NCBI GenBank assembly: GCA_963970005.1
Contig: CAXAMN010005380.1
Span: forward strand, 158,481-222,480
From: Durusdinium trenchii
Lineage: Eukaryota; Sar; Dinophyceae; Suessiales; Symbiodiniaceae
Length of the DNA stretch: 64,000 bases
Direction of reading: 5' to 3'
Positions 1-12,208 of the stretch are shown piece by piece. Under the pieces are notes generated by a model, which saw nothing but the letters and a program-made list of their open reading frames with translations, was not told where the DNA came from and did not search any database. A program made the position numbers and the translations under genes. The first letter of the stretch is position 1. Every line of letters begins with the position of its first letter.

Positions 1-175
1 TACGTGTACAAACTGCGCTGCCGGTGACGCGTGCCTGTGCATCACATGGGTCGACTTCGACCCCGGGCGTCACCAAAGTCCAATGTGTATCATCTGCTGA
101 TCGGAGTCAATAGAGATCGAGTCGTTTGGAACTCCTGCCTGCCCACCCGGTAAATATTTATACCGTACCATTAGG

Positions 176-176
176 T

Positions 177-212
<36 letters not shown>

Positions 213-245
213 ATACATACATACATAGATAGATACATAGATACT
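176..245. repeat. GATA microsatellite
   Basis: About 17 units of TAGA/GATA with TACA variants towards the right end. Confidence 0.95.
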
Positions 246-3200
246 TAGATACTGATGCCAATGGTAGCCACTTTCCCTAGAAATTCCTTCGCCAAACTTA
301 ATGATTCCTTCTCTATTCCTTGAACTCTTGCAAGGCTGCGCGTTGCAGGGAACGGGCTTGTTCGGCTTGTTCTTTCCAGTCAGTTCACCTTCAAAAAGCT
401 CAACACTTCATAATGAGAGGTGCACCTTTGCTAACTGCAATCAGTCTTCAATAAATCTTCTCAGGGATGGCACAAGGAAAAAGTATGCATGTGTTCGTCG
501 CGCATCGTGGGCCCTGATGCTATCCTAGTAAGCGCTAGCCGCTAGTCAGCCTGATCAGCTCTAGTACCACATGCTGTCCCATCTGCCCGGGGGCATCCAT
601 CGGCACCAAGGACGCATCGATCTACAGCCGTTCCGGTCGTTTGCTGGACCGCAACGTTGGACGTGGTGTCCAACTGCTATGCCAGGCTTGGTGTGTTTGG
701 CAGGTACCTCTCTGTCCCAAGAGGTGCGTTCGGCTACGGCCGTCCGGCCCCGGTGGCCCGGCTTGATCCGGCTTGTGACCTGGTGGGTGCCTCGGGCTCA
801 GGTGATCTTAGGTGTCAGCAGAGACGTGTTAGACTCTTAGACCCACCCAACACCATATTGGAGCATGGAAGAGTTGCATCATGTTCGTTTCCGAGTCCCT
901 CTTCTTGGGTCAAAGGTTGTTCGTGATTCATTCAGGGTCCCATGCGCTGTCCTCTCGATCTGTTCTAATCTATCCTTGGCGACTCCTTGGAGCAAAGCGG
1001 CCGATGAGGATATAGAATGATGTACTCTCCCTGGAACTTACATGGAAGTGGACAACACCCTGTTTGTAGAGGAGCATGGTCTTGCAAGGGCCATGCTTTC
1101 CACAGTTCCAGGGAGTGTACAGTAGATATTACACTTCTACATGTTTCTACATATCTGCTCGATTTTCCAGGGCCTATGAAAACATGTGAAACCCTCAATG
1201 GGCAGGTCCGCGGAAGGTCTGGTGATCTGGTGGTCTGGCAAGCCACAAAGGCATGGTCAGGCAAGATGCAAACAGGTGCATGACGCCCCATTCAGCATGC
1301 ATGTCACACACATCTTAGTGCCATCAAATACACCAAGTCTGATGATGCTACTACAGCCTCCCCTTGCGCAGAGTTCACGCAAGCTGAAGGCATGTTTCTG
1401 GGTAAGGCGCTGAGACACCTAAAAGATCGAGTGCTCCAAGACCCCGAGCCGACATGCTTCCCCTTTACGGGTGGCGTGGGACAAGTGATATTGGATTGAT
1501 GTACGATCCATCACTCCCAGGTCGGCACAAGAGTCTTGGAAACCGGACCCTGCGGCAACGCATTGTCACAAGGCCGCGGAGGAAAATTAAGATAAAATCA
1601 AGATGGGGCTAAATCCATCGAACACACCGTTTCTCGCATCGCATCGATAATTCCACTGCAATTTCTTGCGCGGAGTTTTTTTCTTTCAGGACAGGTTTTT
1701 CACTCTGCTGGCGGATCTGAATTCGCCGCACGCGGTGTAGGTGAGCCCTCACCACCTGGGAGAGACAGCAGCCGCAGTAGCGGCCGTGGTAGCGGCCGGG
1801 AGTCTTCAAAAAGTTTGCACCTCTAAGCTTCCAATGACACTGATCCCATCCCCTACAAGCAAAAAGCACCCTATGTTTGGTTTTACTGGAGATTCTGGAG
1901 ATTTGGTTTGGCATCTCCAATGGCTATCAAATCATGAAGGAGATATACCGGATATATTTAACCCCTGCAAATCTAAAACTCCCAGTTATCATCCTCGCCA
2001 TCCCTTCATTTGGCAGCGCAGCAGCAGTGCAGCCGGTCTGGCAGGCGAGACGATGTGCGATCTTTGGAGGTCAGCACGGCCCGGTCTGACGTGCGATCCT
2101 TCAGCCGCATTGTCTGATCAGGCCTTCACTCACAAATCTGTCAGGTTCTTTCAGGTTCTGCACCTCCAAAAATTCAGCAGACCCTATCTAGTCTCTAGTC
2201 GGGACATGTTTGTTCAAACAACTCACCATGCACCCAAACAAACATCTGCTGCATCCGCAAACCCCCAAAAACGGAGGGCTTGGGACCGTTCGCAGGGCCT
2301 ACAAAACCACTACAGAGCATCGCAAGGAGAAAGGGAAGGGATCCTCTAAGCTGGGTCTGCCAGTGGGACCGGCTCAGCCAGAAATTCGGATCTCCTGCCG
2401 GGCCACTATCCAAGGTACCGGGCAACTGGACTGAGGGAGCACCTTGCAGGCGCAAGATTGCGCCCCGCAGGACAAGACATGGTCTACTGCTTTGAGAACT
2501 TGGAAGGATCTCTCATTGTGTGTTCTCTGCACGCGGGTGAGGTGTGTCCAACAACATCAGGTTATTGAAATCTGATCTTAAAGAATGAAATTGCTATATC
2601 TCCAAATAGTAATTGACCCATGATTTTATATTTTATATTTCCCTTTTTTCTACCATAATGTCCATGAATAAGAACAAGATACGTTTCATTCGTCATATTC
2701 TATATATCTATCCCATCAACTACTGATAATAATAAATATTGATAATGGATATTAATAAAAGAGAATTTCTATATGTTTCTTTCTGTTCGTCTAATTCTTT
2801 ACAATCTCTTATCTTTATTGAAATTACTTATGGAAACATAAAACTAAAATTCTATATAAATGCTGTAAAAATAGTCCTCTCTTTTTCGTCCGTATACAAG
2901 ACTATGAACCATAAATTAATATCAGATAGGAAAGTTACAGCCATAATGCTTTAACTTTTAACCTACAAGATATCAAAAGGTCACTTGGAAGAACCAGGTC
3001 ATGTACGCTTCCAAATGCCAAGCTGTATGAATCAGAAAGCACCTGGAGATCAGTGCCACACACATATTTTGAGCTGACCCGGACCCTTCGGAATCCAAAC
3101 ATGGTCAGCCATGGCCCAGAGCCCAAAACATTCGAAAGCCCAAACTGGAAGGACTCCAACTCTCAAGTCATCCCAAGTCCCTGCGCTTTTGAGACTCCAA

Positions 3201-3611
3201 GTCTTCAGCATATGCTATTTAGGAACGTTCTGGACGCCTTTGTTCAAGGTCAACCAACATGTTTTTGGTCCAGGAACGGGCAGGGTTCAGGGCGTCCGGG
3301 GGATTCGGGGGATGTCCGTGGTTTCATGTGGACGCACTTTACGATGGTCCCCCTCCTCGAACCTATATAACCCTCGCAAACTACATCAATTACAGGTTCA
3401 TCTCATCAATGCAACTGCAACAACGCATTCACAGGGTGATCCCAACCCGTTTCGCGCGCGACGTCCCACGGACGTCCCATTGATCCTCCCACGTCGGGCC
3501 CCCGAGTCGCCCCATCAAGGGCCCCAGCCGCTCACCGTGAGCGCACTTCCGCCAGAGGCGCCTGGCAGCACGTGGCCAATAGTCTCAGTTCAAAAAGCAT
3601 TGACACCCACC

Positions 3612-3639
3612 GGATGATGATGATGATGATGATGATGAC
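3612..3639. repeat. GAT trinucleotide array
   Basis: About nine perfect GAT/ATG units. Confidence 0.95.
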
Positions 3640-4350
3640 GTGCCTCTTTGGAGGGTGTCATCTGTCTGAAATTGAGTCTCGAGATGTCTCAAGTGACCTG
3701 GCCCCATCGTGGGGGGTCAACCGTCCAGCCGCGACAGGTCAATATAGTCCCTGCCAAACGGGTCGCGAAAGGGGCGGAGCGAATCTACTTGAATGCTCAT
3801 CAGCCCCCTGGCAATAGGAAAGAGCTATAGTTCTATATGATCTATATGATCCTTGGAAGCATCACCCGGTCCAGCTGCAATGGGGGGAACATGTCGCACA
3901 CATGGACTTCTTGGAGGATTTGCTGGATTTGGAGCCAGGCCTTTTGGAAGCGGTGGGAGCAGCGGCTGCTTTGGCACACCCATGGAGAGCCTCGCTCGTT
4001 CGCAGCTGCGCATTGCTGTGCAACATGCATCACCCAGGAAGACCCAAGCATGCTCCCGTGCGTTTCTTGGGTCCAACTGCTGGAGGGCGAGGGGCAGTAA
4101 ACCAAAGCCGACAAAGCTTGATCCATTGGGCGCAGTCTTGCTGAATTTTCGGACACGACTGGAAGAGGAGAACAGAAGGACCTCATAGGATGTGGATTGA
4201 TTCGACATTCATGTGCATGGCAAAAATTGAAATATTTGTGGCAGTGATCAACACAAGAAGCCGGCGACTTTCATGGCTCGCTGCTTTCAGCAACATCTTC
4301 GAGGACCAATGGCAGGTACATGCACGTACTGTAATTCAACGCAATTGGTG

Positions 4351-4440
4351 TATGCATGTACGTACGTACGTGCACGTACGTACTTACGTACGTGTGTATG
4401 TGTATACATATGATATATATACTTATATATACATACACAC
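4351..4440. repeat. ACGT tetranucleotide and TA array
   Basis: Palindromic ACGT units grade into TA and ACAC repeats; hairpin-forming. Confidence 0.9.
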
Positions 4441-4640
4441 AATTCTTAGCTCCAGAGGCAAATCTTTGTCAGAAATTGAATGTAGACTGGATACATCTGG
4501 ATACAATCTGTGTCTCAAAGGAACAGTAACCCCACGCTTACGGACTTGGACTCCAAAAAGTAAAAAATGAAAACACATGCCAAGTCCTCCTGGTGCACAG
4601 GTAGGGAGGTCCAACCTCTTGGTGGGGGGGGTCTTATTCA

Positions 4641-4799
4641 TCAAGAGTCTACAATACTTAGTCCTATCTCTGCACTAGCCCGATGAGTTGGACCAAGGCT
4701 CTGTGATGCTTTCACAGTGGGCGGAGAGAGCGGCTCGTGTGAACCGCCGGACCCGGACGGTGCAGGGGGTGGGCCAGGCGGCATGCTGGGCAAGGCCGC
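4641..4799 (-). CDS. Last exon, cytoplasmic C-terminus and stop
   Basis: 52 codons plus TGA (a second TGA follows directly). Acceptor GCGTCCCAG, entry phase 0. Pro/Ser/Gly-rich: Ser-Met-Pro-Pro-Gly-Pro-Pro-Pro-Ala-Pro-Ser-Gly-Ser-Gly-Gly, ending Gly-Leu-Ser-Ile-Val-Asp-Ser. The last residues resemble a short PDZ-ligand-like tail, noted without claim. Composition matches the previous exon. Confidence 0.6.
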   Translation of the reverse strand, partial: AALPSMPPGPPPAPSGSGGSHEPLSPPTVKASQSLGPTHRASAEIGLSIVDS

Positions 4800-4840
4800 C
4801 TGGGACGCGAAGGAGTGACAGCAGCACTTCCGAGAGCGGT

Positions 4841-4896
4841 GGCCTCCAACCTAAAAGCGATGGCCTCCAACCTAAGAGCCGTGGCCTCCAACCTAG
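4841..4896. repeat. 21-bp tandem repeat, nearly three copies
   Basis: Unit starts GGCCTCCAACCTAAAAGCGA; copies start at 4841, 4862 and 4883. It lies about 40 bases 5' of the last exon's acceptor in the minus-strand gene. Confidence 0.9.
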
Positions 4897-5527
4897 GGGA
4901 TCGGTCGGAAGTAGCGGAATTGGCGGATTCGGAGATTGGATAGATTCTGGTGGGCTTTTGAACGGTGACCAGCCAATTGGATTCACGGGTTTTCTGGTCA
5001 ACGCCAAACATGGGAATTCACAATTTTCCGACTCCCAGAAATGGAAAACATGGTTAAAACCCTGGCCCAACGCAGATAACGCAGGGTTTCATTCATGTAA
5101 TTGGTCAACTTTGCTAGGTACAGTAGGTCGGTAAGGTAGGTTTCCATACTTTGTGATCTCATACCGTGCAGGTGTCGAGGCGCACAGGAAGCATTGGCCT
5201 TTGGATGAGGCGAACCTCTGGCAAGCCTGTTGGACACTCTCCAAGTTACTGAGCAATTCTTTTGACTCTCCTCCACACATCTAGCAGCTATCAAGTTCAC
5301 AGCCACAAAATGACGACCACGAGTTGGGACGAAAGTTGTTCAAAGCGGCCAAATCCAGCAGCCTTGCCCCTAACTGCGACGCTTCCACCAGTCAGCCGGA
5401 AGGGAAGAACCACTTTGCAATACTTCCCCAAAACTGTGAACAAGTCCAAAAAGTCTCCCCTGACTTGTCAAGTGTCCTTATTGATCTTATTGCCACCGGT
5501 ACGCCTCCCCTCCCCCTCGTCTCAGGC

Positions 5528-6028
5528 CTGCCCCGCGCTCCTCAACGCCGATCCCGACGCCGCCATGGGCGGCACCGGCGGCGCAGCCTTCGGTTGATCC
5601 GCCAGCTGCGGCCGGGGGGGTGGCGCCGGTAGAGCGCCCAACGCCTTGGCCGGCGGCACGCCCTTCGGCTTGGGCGGCGGTGGCGGGGGTGCAGTCCCTT
5701 CGTCGCTGGGCGACGCAGCCAGGTCGACGACCATGGCGAAGTCGTTGGCCCAGTCGTTGAAGGCTTGGTCGACGCGGACCTCGATCTTCTCGGCCTTCTC
5801 CAAGGGCGGAGGGAGCGCTGAGAGCGCCGCCGTTTCCCGGATCCAGGTGGGTGGCGTCCTGGGTGGTTGGGGCGGACCGCTTTGGGAGGGCCGCTTGGGT
5901 GGAGGCGGCGGAGGGATGATGTCCTCCGCTGGCTGGTTGTCTGCAATCATGTTGGGGATGCCTGCTGCGACGATCTCTCGGAGCTCTTGAGCAAAGTTCT
6001 GGAAGTACTCCTGCAGGGGTCTGGAGTT
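5528..6028 (-). CDS. Cytoplasmic tail exon 3 (Pro-rich, two modules)
   Basis: 167 codons, phase 0 to 0, acceptor CTTCCAG, GC donor. It begins Asn-Ser-Arg-Pro-Leu-Gln-Glu-Tyr-Phe-Gln-Asn-Phe-Ala-Gln-Glu-Leu, has a second module Val-Asp-Gln-Ala-Phe-Asn-Asp-Trp-Ala-Asn-Asp-Phe-Ala, and two runs of six prolines. Poly-Pro runs could bind SH3, WW or profilin-type partners; that is inference. It is the longest exon of the gene apart from the edge exon. Confidence 0.65.
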
Positions 6029-6536
6029 CTGGAAGTGGGCAGTGAACCCGGCTCCGTTCGCGCCCGAGCAGCCATTCAATCAGAAATGCCTCCCTAGAGC
6101 ATCTCATGGCTGTTTGATCTTGGGTCCGTTTGTTCAGCAACTTCCTCAAAGTGCAAAGTGCATGTCAAAACCCACATGATGACGAGGAGTGCGATCATGG
6201 AACCTTTAGGAACTGCAACCAGAATTGTGGGGCCTTTGGGTAGCCAAAGGCCGACTAGGCCGACCACGTTTCGCCTGACTCCGGAGCTCGTGTGGCCATA
6301 AAGACGAACGCAACACAACTCAATGACTCAACCCTCATGACGCTGGAGACCGATTTCGCTGAGCCGCTCAGCCTCAAAACATCATAAAACATCAACATTA
6401 CAAACGAACCTTCTGCCGACTCCTGCCATCCATGCATGTCCGAAACTCAACCTCAAGCTAGAACGAAACCAAAAAGAGAAAACCTCCCTTTTAACCTCCT
6501 TCATCATCCTTCATCCAATTTCTTGGTTGAATTCTC

Positions 6537-6746
6537 CTGCTTCTCCGCTGAAGGCTTGGGCATGGCATAGCGCGGTGGCAGGTGAGGTGCTTTTCCGCCG
6601 AAGGAACCCGACGCGCTGCGTTGGGGCTCCGCAGCAGCAGGCTCGGTCTTGCTGGTGGATTTCACCAGGTCATTCGCCCAGTCCCAGAAATGGTCCTGGA
6701 TAGTCGGGTATAGCCGGGTGGTGGCAGGAGGGGCGGGTAGCAGGAG
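6537..6746 (-). CDS. Cytoplasmic tail exon 2 (TIQDHFWDWANDLV module)
   Basis: 70 codons with Tyr-Pro-Thr-Ile-Gln-Asp-His-Phe-Trp-Asp-Trp-Ala-Asn-Asp-Leu-Val, then Ser/Pro/Ala-rich sequence. Acceptor GCATAG, GA-type donor, phase 0 to 0. Without splicing the frame meets TGA about 30 bases on, so it could also be an alternative last exon. Confidence 0.55.
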
Positions 6747-6982
6747 CTATGCAAATGATGTTCATGTCAGCCCAACATTGATCTTCATCGGGCTATGAAA
6801 TCCCTCTGGGAGGGCAAGAGTACAACACATCTCCCCTTTGAATCCCTTTGACGGTGAATAAAAGCGGCACCTCGTTGTTCGGTACAGAGGCTCCTCTTGC
6901 GTGTCCCGATGTGTCCGGACCTAAGACTTCCACTCCACCAACCTTCCGGGTGCCGCGGCCAGTCCTGCGCATCCTGTCTCGC

Positions 6983-7114
6983 CTGCTTCCCCTCCGCGCT
7001 GGAGGCATCCGCAGGGCGGTCCCAGGCGGGTTTGGGCTCGCCGCTCTGGGGCTCCACAGCCACCTTGCTGGACTTCCATTTGGCCAAAACATCCTGGAGC
7101 GGACGGGGCGTGGA
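6983..7114 (-). CDS. Cytoplasmic tail exon 1 (PLQDVLAKW module)
   Basis: 44 codons: Ser-Thr-Pro-Arg-Pro-Leu-Gln-Asp-Val-Leu-Ala-Lys-Trp, then a Pro/Ser/Glu-rich stretch. Acceptor GGATCAG, GC donor, phase 0 to 0. A later GTTGGT donor would extend it but break phase. The Leu-Gln-Asp start recurs in the next two exons. Confidence 0.6.
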
Positions 7115-7898
7115 CTGATCCGTGGGATCGGGTAAGTCACACACTACGGTTCCACACGTTCAATGCCACCTGATCAGTGGACTTGGAAACTAAAAACGAA
7201 TCAGAGCCACGCGGCGTTGGCATATTAAAGAACATGTGCTGCGTCCTGCATGCGCTGACAGGAGAGATCTGGCTTTGAGACCTCGGGCACGGTGCCGGAT
7301 GCGTGGTAAGCTCCTAATCAGCTGAACGCTCAACGTTACCACCGGAAGACCTGAAGACCTGGATCTTGAAGGAAGGTGGATGGCCAGATCGCCCAAGACG
7401 CCCAAGTACAGCAACCCACTCAGCAACCCGTTCATTCCAGGGTTCTCTTATAAACCACGGCGTCTGGCGCGCAGCATCTGCAGGCCCCAATAACAATCAT
7501 ACTGAATCATACTGTATACTGTATACTTGTATGCTTGCCAGCTGCGACACAGCAAAAAGGACAACTTCATGCATGTGACACCCCTTTCCGTCCAAAAGTG
7601 AAGTAGAGGGACGATCTCCAAACCCCTTCGCTTGCAGCTTATGCCTTATGCAACTGCGTCCTTTGCAACACCGTATGCAATTACAAACTGTAGACTGTAG
7701 ATACGGTAAACGGGTGATGGAACCATATCATGATTCATCACTGTAGATCTCATCCACTCCATGCACCTCCACGTACCTCCATGCACTGCCCTTCCCTATC
7801 AACACCTGGTAACGTCCACCCGCATGTCAACCACCGGATCGGTCGGTAAAAGGGACCCCCCCAGATCGGGACCGATGGGTCCCTGGAGTGACCCGGGC

Positions 7899-8084
7899 CT
7901 TCACATTGCCCACGTAGCACTGCCAGCCGATGGCGCCGACCACCACGATGAGGGCCAGCGAGGCCAAGGTGACGCCGATGATCATGCCGCTGTCCACGGG
8001 AAGCACCGTGGTGGTGGTGCTGGTAATGGTGGACACCAATGTCCTGGCCAGATTCGGTAGTGTTGCAGTGAAGGTGATGTTGGA
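7899..8084 (-). CDS. Transmembrane exon
   Basis: 62 codons, phase 0 to 0, acceptor CTCAAG, GC donor. Residues 1-33: Ser-Asn-Ile-Thr (glycosylation sequon), then Thr/Ser-rich (Thr-Ile-Thr-Ser-Thr-Thr-Thr-Thr-Val-Leu-Pro-Val-Asp-Ser-Gly). Residues 34-57: a clean membrane helix (Met-Ile-Ile-Gly-Val-Thr-Leu-Ala-Ser-Leu-Ala-Leu-Ile-Val-Val-Val-Gly-Ala-Ile-Gly-Trp) followed by Tyr-Val-Gly-Asn-Val-Lys. The only convincing membrane span in the gene, giving type I topology. Confidence 0.75.
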
Positions 8085-9089
8085 CTTGAGTGGTGAGGTG
8101 AGGTGAGGTCAGGCTCGGCCCGCGTGAAAATCTCTAAAAAAGACCTATAAGGTGATAAAGTAGTTTTGGTCTTTGCCTGACTTTGGGTTGAATTGGATCT
8201 TCCAAGCGCTTCTGGTCCGGGTCGAACAGTAAAGGGTTGACAACCGATCGATGGGACCTCTGGCTATCTCTCACTGCTCAAAGTTCAATGCAGCAAGATC
8301 CAAATCAAGCAACTCTCAAGCAAACAGTTTTCTGTCAAGCAACTTTGCTGGGGTGTGTGTGCACCTCCCGCACGGACCTCCTGCCCACTCCACCCGGGTC
8401 CACCCGGGGTCGGCAGCCGATCCAAAAGACCCGACTCCCATAACTCCTACTCAGCCGCTAAGTCTGCGAGACTAGCCATCTAGGAAGATGTATACAGTGT
8501 GGATACATGCAACTGAAGTAGTTTCTTCGTTCGGCCCAACTCTTGCCTTGTGGACGTGCCCGTCGTGCTGGTGACCTCGCCCATGGGCCGAAGTATTCTT
8601 TTGGCCACCGCAGAGCGTGTCTTCCGTCCAAAGTGGGGTGGAGGAAACCCGGGCTCCCAGAAGTATGGACCCTGGGATTCCAGCAACCATTGCTACAATG
8701 GTCGTTGCCAAACAACCATTGATTTACTATGGACTTTACACTACAAAACCAGGTGAACCATGTTTTTATGTTTTAATGGTCTTTGAAGGCTAGCCCGTTG
8801 TAACAAATACTAGATGTCAAATTTCCTGGGCTGTAGGATGGTTTGCTCCTGAAGCCAACCAGAAGCCATGACACCCACACAGCTGAAAAACCTTACGACT
8901 AGACCCAAAACAGGATGCCAACTCAGTGGCCAATAGGGAGACCTCCCAGTTCGACCCCCTGGAAGAAGGAAAATAGACTAGTCTAGTCATCCATAGTCTA
9001 CCCATTGGCACAGGATGTCTCCCAAGCAAAATGGCGGCCATTGCCCACCCGTTTAGGTGGCTATTGCCTGGCTGTGATCGCCGGGGCAC

Positions 9090-9218
9090 CGTCTCTTCTA
9101 GCTTCACGGGGATGTAGATCGCTGCATAGCTCCCACCGCCCACGCTGGCTGCACATTCCATTGAGGTGGAACCATAGGAGGGTGGCAGCAGCCGTAGCAT
9201 GCCATCAGTGGTCCACTC
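9090..9218 (-). CDS. Membrane-proximal ectodomain exon
   Basis: 43 codons from a clear pyrimidine-rich acceptor (GCTTTCTCCAG) to donor GTGCCC, phase 0 to 0: Glu-Trp-Thr-Thr-Asp-Gly-Met-Leu-Arg-Leu-Leu, then Met-Glu-Cys-Ala-Ala-Ser-Val-Gly-Gly-Gly-Ser-Tyr-Ala-Ala-Ile-Tyr-Ile-Pro-Val. In REJ proteins a GPS site often lies near here; I do not see the full Cys/Trp GPS pattern. Confidence 0.6.
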
Positions 9219-10005
9219 CTGGAGAAAGCAATGGAGCTGATGACGAGTGGTCAGTGAGTTTGGCGAACATCATAGACAAATTCCAATCTAGAGAAACAAA
9301 GACGTTTTCCAATCGTCCAAACCTTCCTTGGCTGTATATACAGCGAGCCCTATCATTGAACAGCGTTTTCAAGTGCAGTTGCTTTGCATGTGGCCAAAGC
9401 TTGGTCGTTTCCAAGGGCTTAACAAGTCTGGCTTGGCCAATCTTCCCTCCTTGCAATGATCCTGTAGACTCGTGCCTCCAGCATCCCCCAATCTAAACTA
9501 TGGATTGTAGAAAGTCATGTCTTTAGGATCAACTCCCACTGGCAACGCGTTTGCAATGCTGGTTTCCCTACACTCTGATTGGCGTAGTTGCACTTTCTCC
9601 GGAAAAACTGTGCTTCAATGAGAGCCCACCGGTTTCTTCTAGAAAGGACTCCGCATGACACTCCGGTCCACAAGGATGCGACGGTTTTCTGAAGGCAACA
9701 CAGTCACACGTTTACGCCCACTCACTCAAGTCAAAAAAAAAAACACCAAACAGTGCAACACAATTCAACATCATCTGTGGGAAAGGCACACGATGACTTT
9801 TCAGGGAAGTTGGTCCATGGAGATTTGGCAAGTGCTTCGCAAACGGCTCAACTTTAGCAGTTCCCTGTAGACACAGCCCGCTCAGTCCAAATGAACATGT
9901 GGCTGACATCCCAAAGATTCAGCATCCAATTACCACAATTTCCGCTAAAATTGTGGATGATAATGGCCCCCAGCATCAAGCCCGCCATCGTCCACGACAA
10001 CCCAC

Positions 10006-10224
10006 TGAATCAGCTTCACGCACTTCCGGCCGAGCCTGCACGGTCAACACCTCCGAGGTCTCATCCAATCTCAAGCAAACGGGTTCCCAGGCATAGCCCA
10101 CCGGTGGCTCACCCAAGGCGGCATTCCTCGGAATCCATTGCGGTGGTTTTGAAGGTGGGACGCAACACCGGTGGGGAAATGGTGGAGAAATGGAAGGAAA
10201 AAATTGCACTTCAAAAGAGGTCCA
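10006..10224 (-). CDS. Membrane-proximal ectodomain exon
   Basis: 73 codons after acceptor TTTTGCAG, donor GTGGGT, phase 0 to 0. The second half is convincing: Gly-Tyr-Ala-Trp-Glu-Pro-Val-Cys-Leu-Arg-Leu-Asp-Glu-Thr, then Val-Leu-Thr-Val-Gln-Ala-Arg-Pro-Glu-Val. The first 30 residues are weaker and a later acceptor is possible. Confidence 0.5.
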
Positions 10225-10835
10225 CTGCAAAAGTTGAGTTCGCCTTTGGTCTCCTTCAATCACTTGCTGTTGCCTGCATCCACAGCTGGGTCCCCCCATC
10301 CTGTGAAGGTGCGGTCATTGGACTTGTCAAGCCCCCAGCTGCCGGGCGATCCCGCCATCACCCACACCAACCACGCCAACCAATCAACGGACGAAAAGGA
10401 CCAGCCAACCCGCAACAAAAAACAAAAACAAACCAGGCTCTACCTACCCTACCTGAAGTGTATGAAACCATAGCGCACAAAAGTGAAAACCATAACTGCA
10501 CCCCAAACCCTTCAATCCAAGACTGCGAATGCGGACCTGCCGGCCACATTCAGTTTCGATAAGCTGCGGCTAAGGCCCGCCCCAAGTCAGAACATGGGTG
10601 GATACCGATACCCTAATTTGACTGTACCCCAGCAGCCGTCTCACAACCACAGCTGTTCAACCTCCACACCCCCAGCTTTAGGCCAGCTGCAACGGCAGGG
10701 TCATGTCAATTGCTGGATCCAAGTTTGGTTTCTGGATTAAACCTTGGATTCGAAGGAAAGTTCGCACGTCCTTGTGGGAGTGCGGTGGGTTTCTCGAGGG
10801 CGGACCGGCATCCCACACATATAGACAAATACAGC

Positions 10836-10995
10836 AGATAGGTAGGCAGGTAGGTAGATAGATAGATAGATAGACAGATAGATAGACAAATAGATAGATA
10901 GATACGTAGGTAGATAGATAGATAGATAGGTAGGTAGATAGATAGATAGACGATTGACAAATCGATATGTAAATAGATGGAAACACAGATCGATA
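10836..10995. repeat. Imperfect TAGA microsatellite
   Basis: About 150 bp of TAGA, TAGG and TACG variants. Confidence 0.95.
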
Positions 10996-11548
10996 AAACC
11001 GTCCCTAATTATATAGAATATGGACTTGAGATTCCGCCACTTCAATTCCGTATTCTAAATACCCGCAGCCTTGACAAAAAGAACAGGGTACTTGGAATAA
11101 TTTTCTGATGCGGTTCAATTTGGGTACTGGTATATTTTTGAATAATTATCTAAGTTCGTGCACGCAGGTGAGGTCTGCACAAGTCATTGAATTTGAAACA
11201 TGAAAGTAAAAAAACAATCTTCCCACCATGTTATCTGAAACAACTGGCTTGATAAGTTTGCCAATCCATCCGCGCCAAGCATTTTATTTCAGACCCATTT
11301 CTGATATCCCTTACAATTAAATGAATCAAAAGCAATCGTTAGGGCTGTCCGTGGTCGACCACACTCGTTTTAGATATATAGCCGGTAGCAACGGGATGGT
11401 TAAACTTTACATTTGTGTGTATATGCACGTGCCTCAAGCCAGCCAGATTTCGCACTTCCCCTCAAGTGTGTCGGGCCTTGACGCTCAACGCTTAGTTGCT
11501 GCAAAGGAAAGAAAATCATAGAAACTAGACGACGGGTGGCCCGAAAGC

Positions 11549-11576
11549 AGAGAGAGACAGAGAGAGAGAGAGAGAC
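11549..11576. repeat. GA microsatellite
   Basis: GAGAGACAGAGAGAGAG-type run. Confidence 0.9.
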
Positions 11577-12208
11577 GTTAGGAAGACCATGTGGGAAGAA
11601 GGTGGGAAGGTGGTGAGCGAAGATATGAGGGATGGGAACATGTACAAAAGAACGACGAGGCTGTCTTATAGCCTCGACTAAAACCATGACCTCACCTCCT
11701 CGACAACAAAAAACCAGCGCCCCGACAAAAAATGGACCGCGCCCCTCGACAAGGCCGAGGGTTCTATCGAGTGTGAGGGCTGTTGCGGCGCTGCGGCGTT
11801 GAAGCTGCTGACGGATGTCTGCCTGGCAGGATCAACCTGCAGGAATTCTCGCACCCGACAAACAAGAAAAAGTATCCCACCAGGGAATGTCAACCGGGGA
11901 CCGCGTTCCATCTCATTTCCAACAGGCCACTCCTCGAATCCAGGCAAACGCTATCAAAACAGAATGTCCACCGACCCCAATTGCCAGAATGAGAGCGTTT
12001 GCCTGGCAATCATAGACGAATGGGCGGACAATGAAGGATTGGTCAGAAAGAATAAAGAGCTAATAACAGTTACTCTTGGCGAAAGATAGTCATTTGGTAT
12101 ATCTCAACCTTCATCACTCCACAGTCCTACACGCAAAGCTCCCCGGTGGCCTCAACTGTTCATCTGCAGGCTTCGAAATCAAAAGGATTGGAAGCCATGT
12201 TGGAAGAG

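Larger units (their letters stand above)
1..4640. other. Region 3' of the REJ gene, no gene seen
   Basis: Downstream of the stop. It holds a GATA array, an AT-rich block (about 2560-2960), a GAT array (3612-3639) and an ACGT/TA array (4351-4440). Open frames here have no protein-like pattern on either strand. No polyadenylation signal or downstream gene start was recognised. Confidence 0.5.

Noticed and set aside
3853-4188. Plus-strand Gly-rich 111-codon frame
   Set aside because: Open in several frames on both strands, with no conserved pattern; beyond the end of the minus-strand gene.
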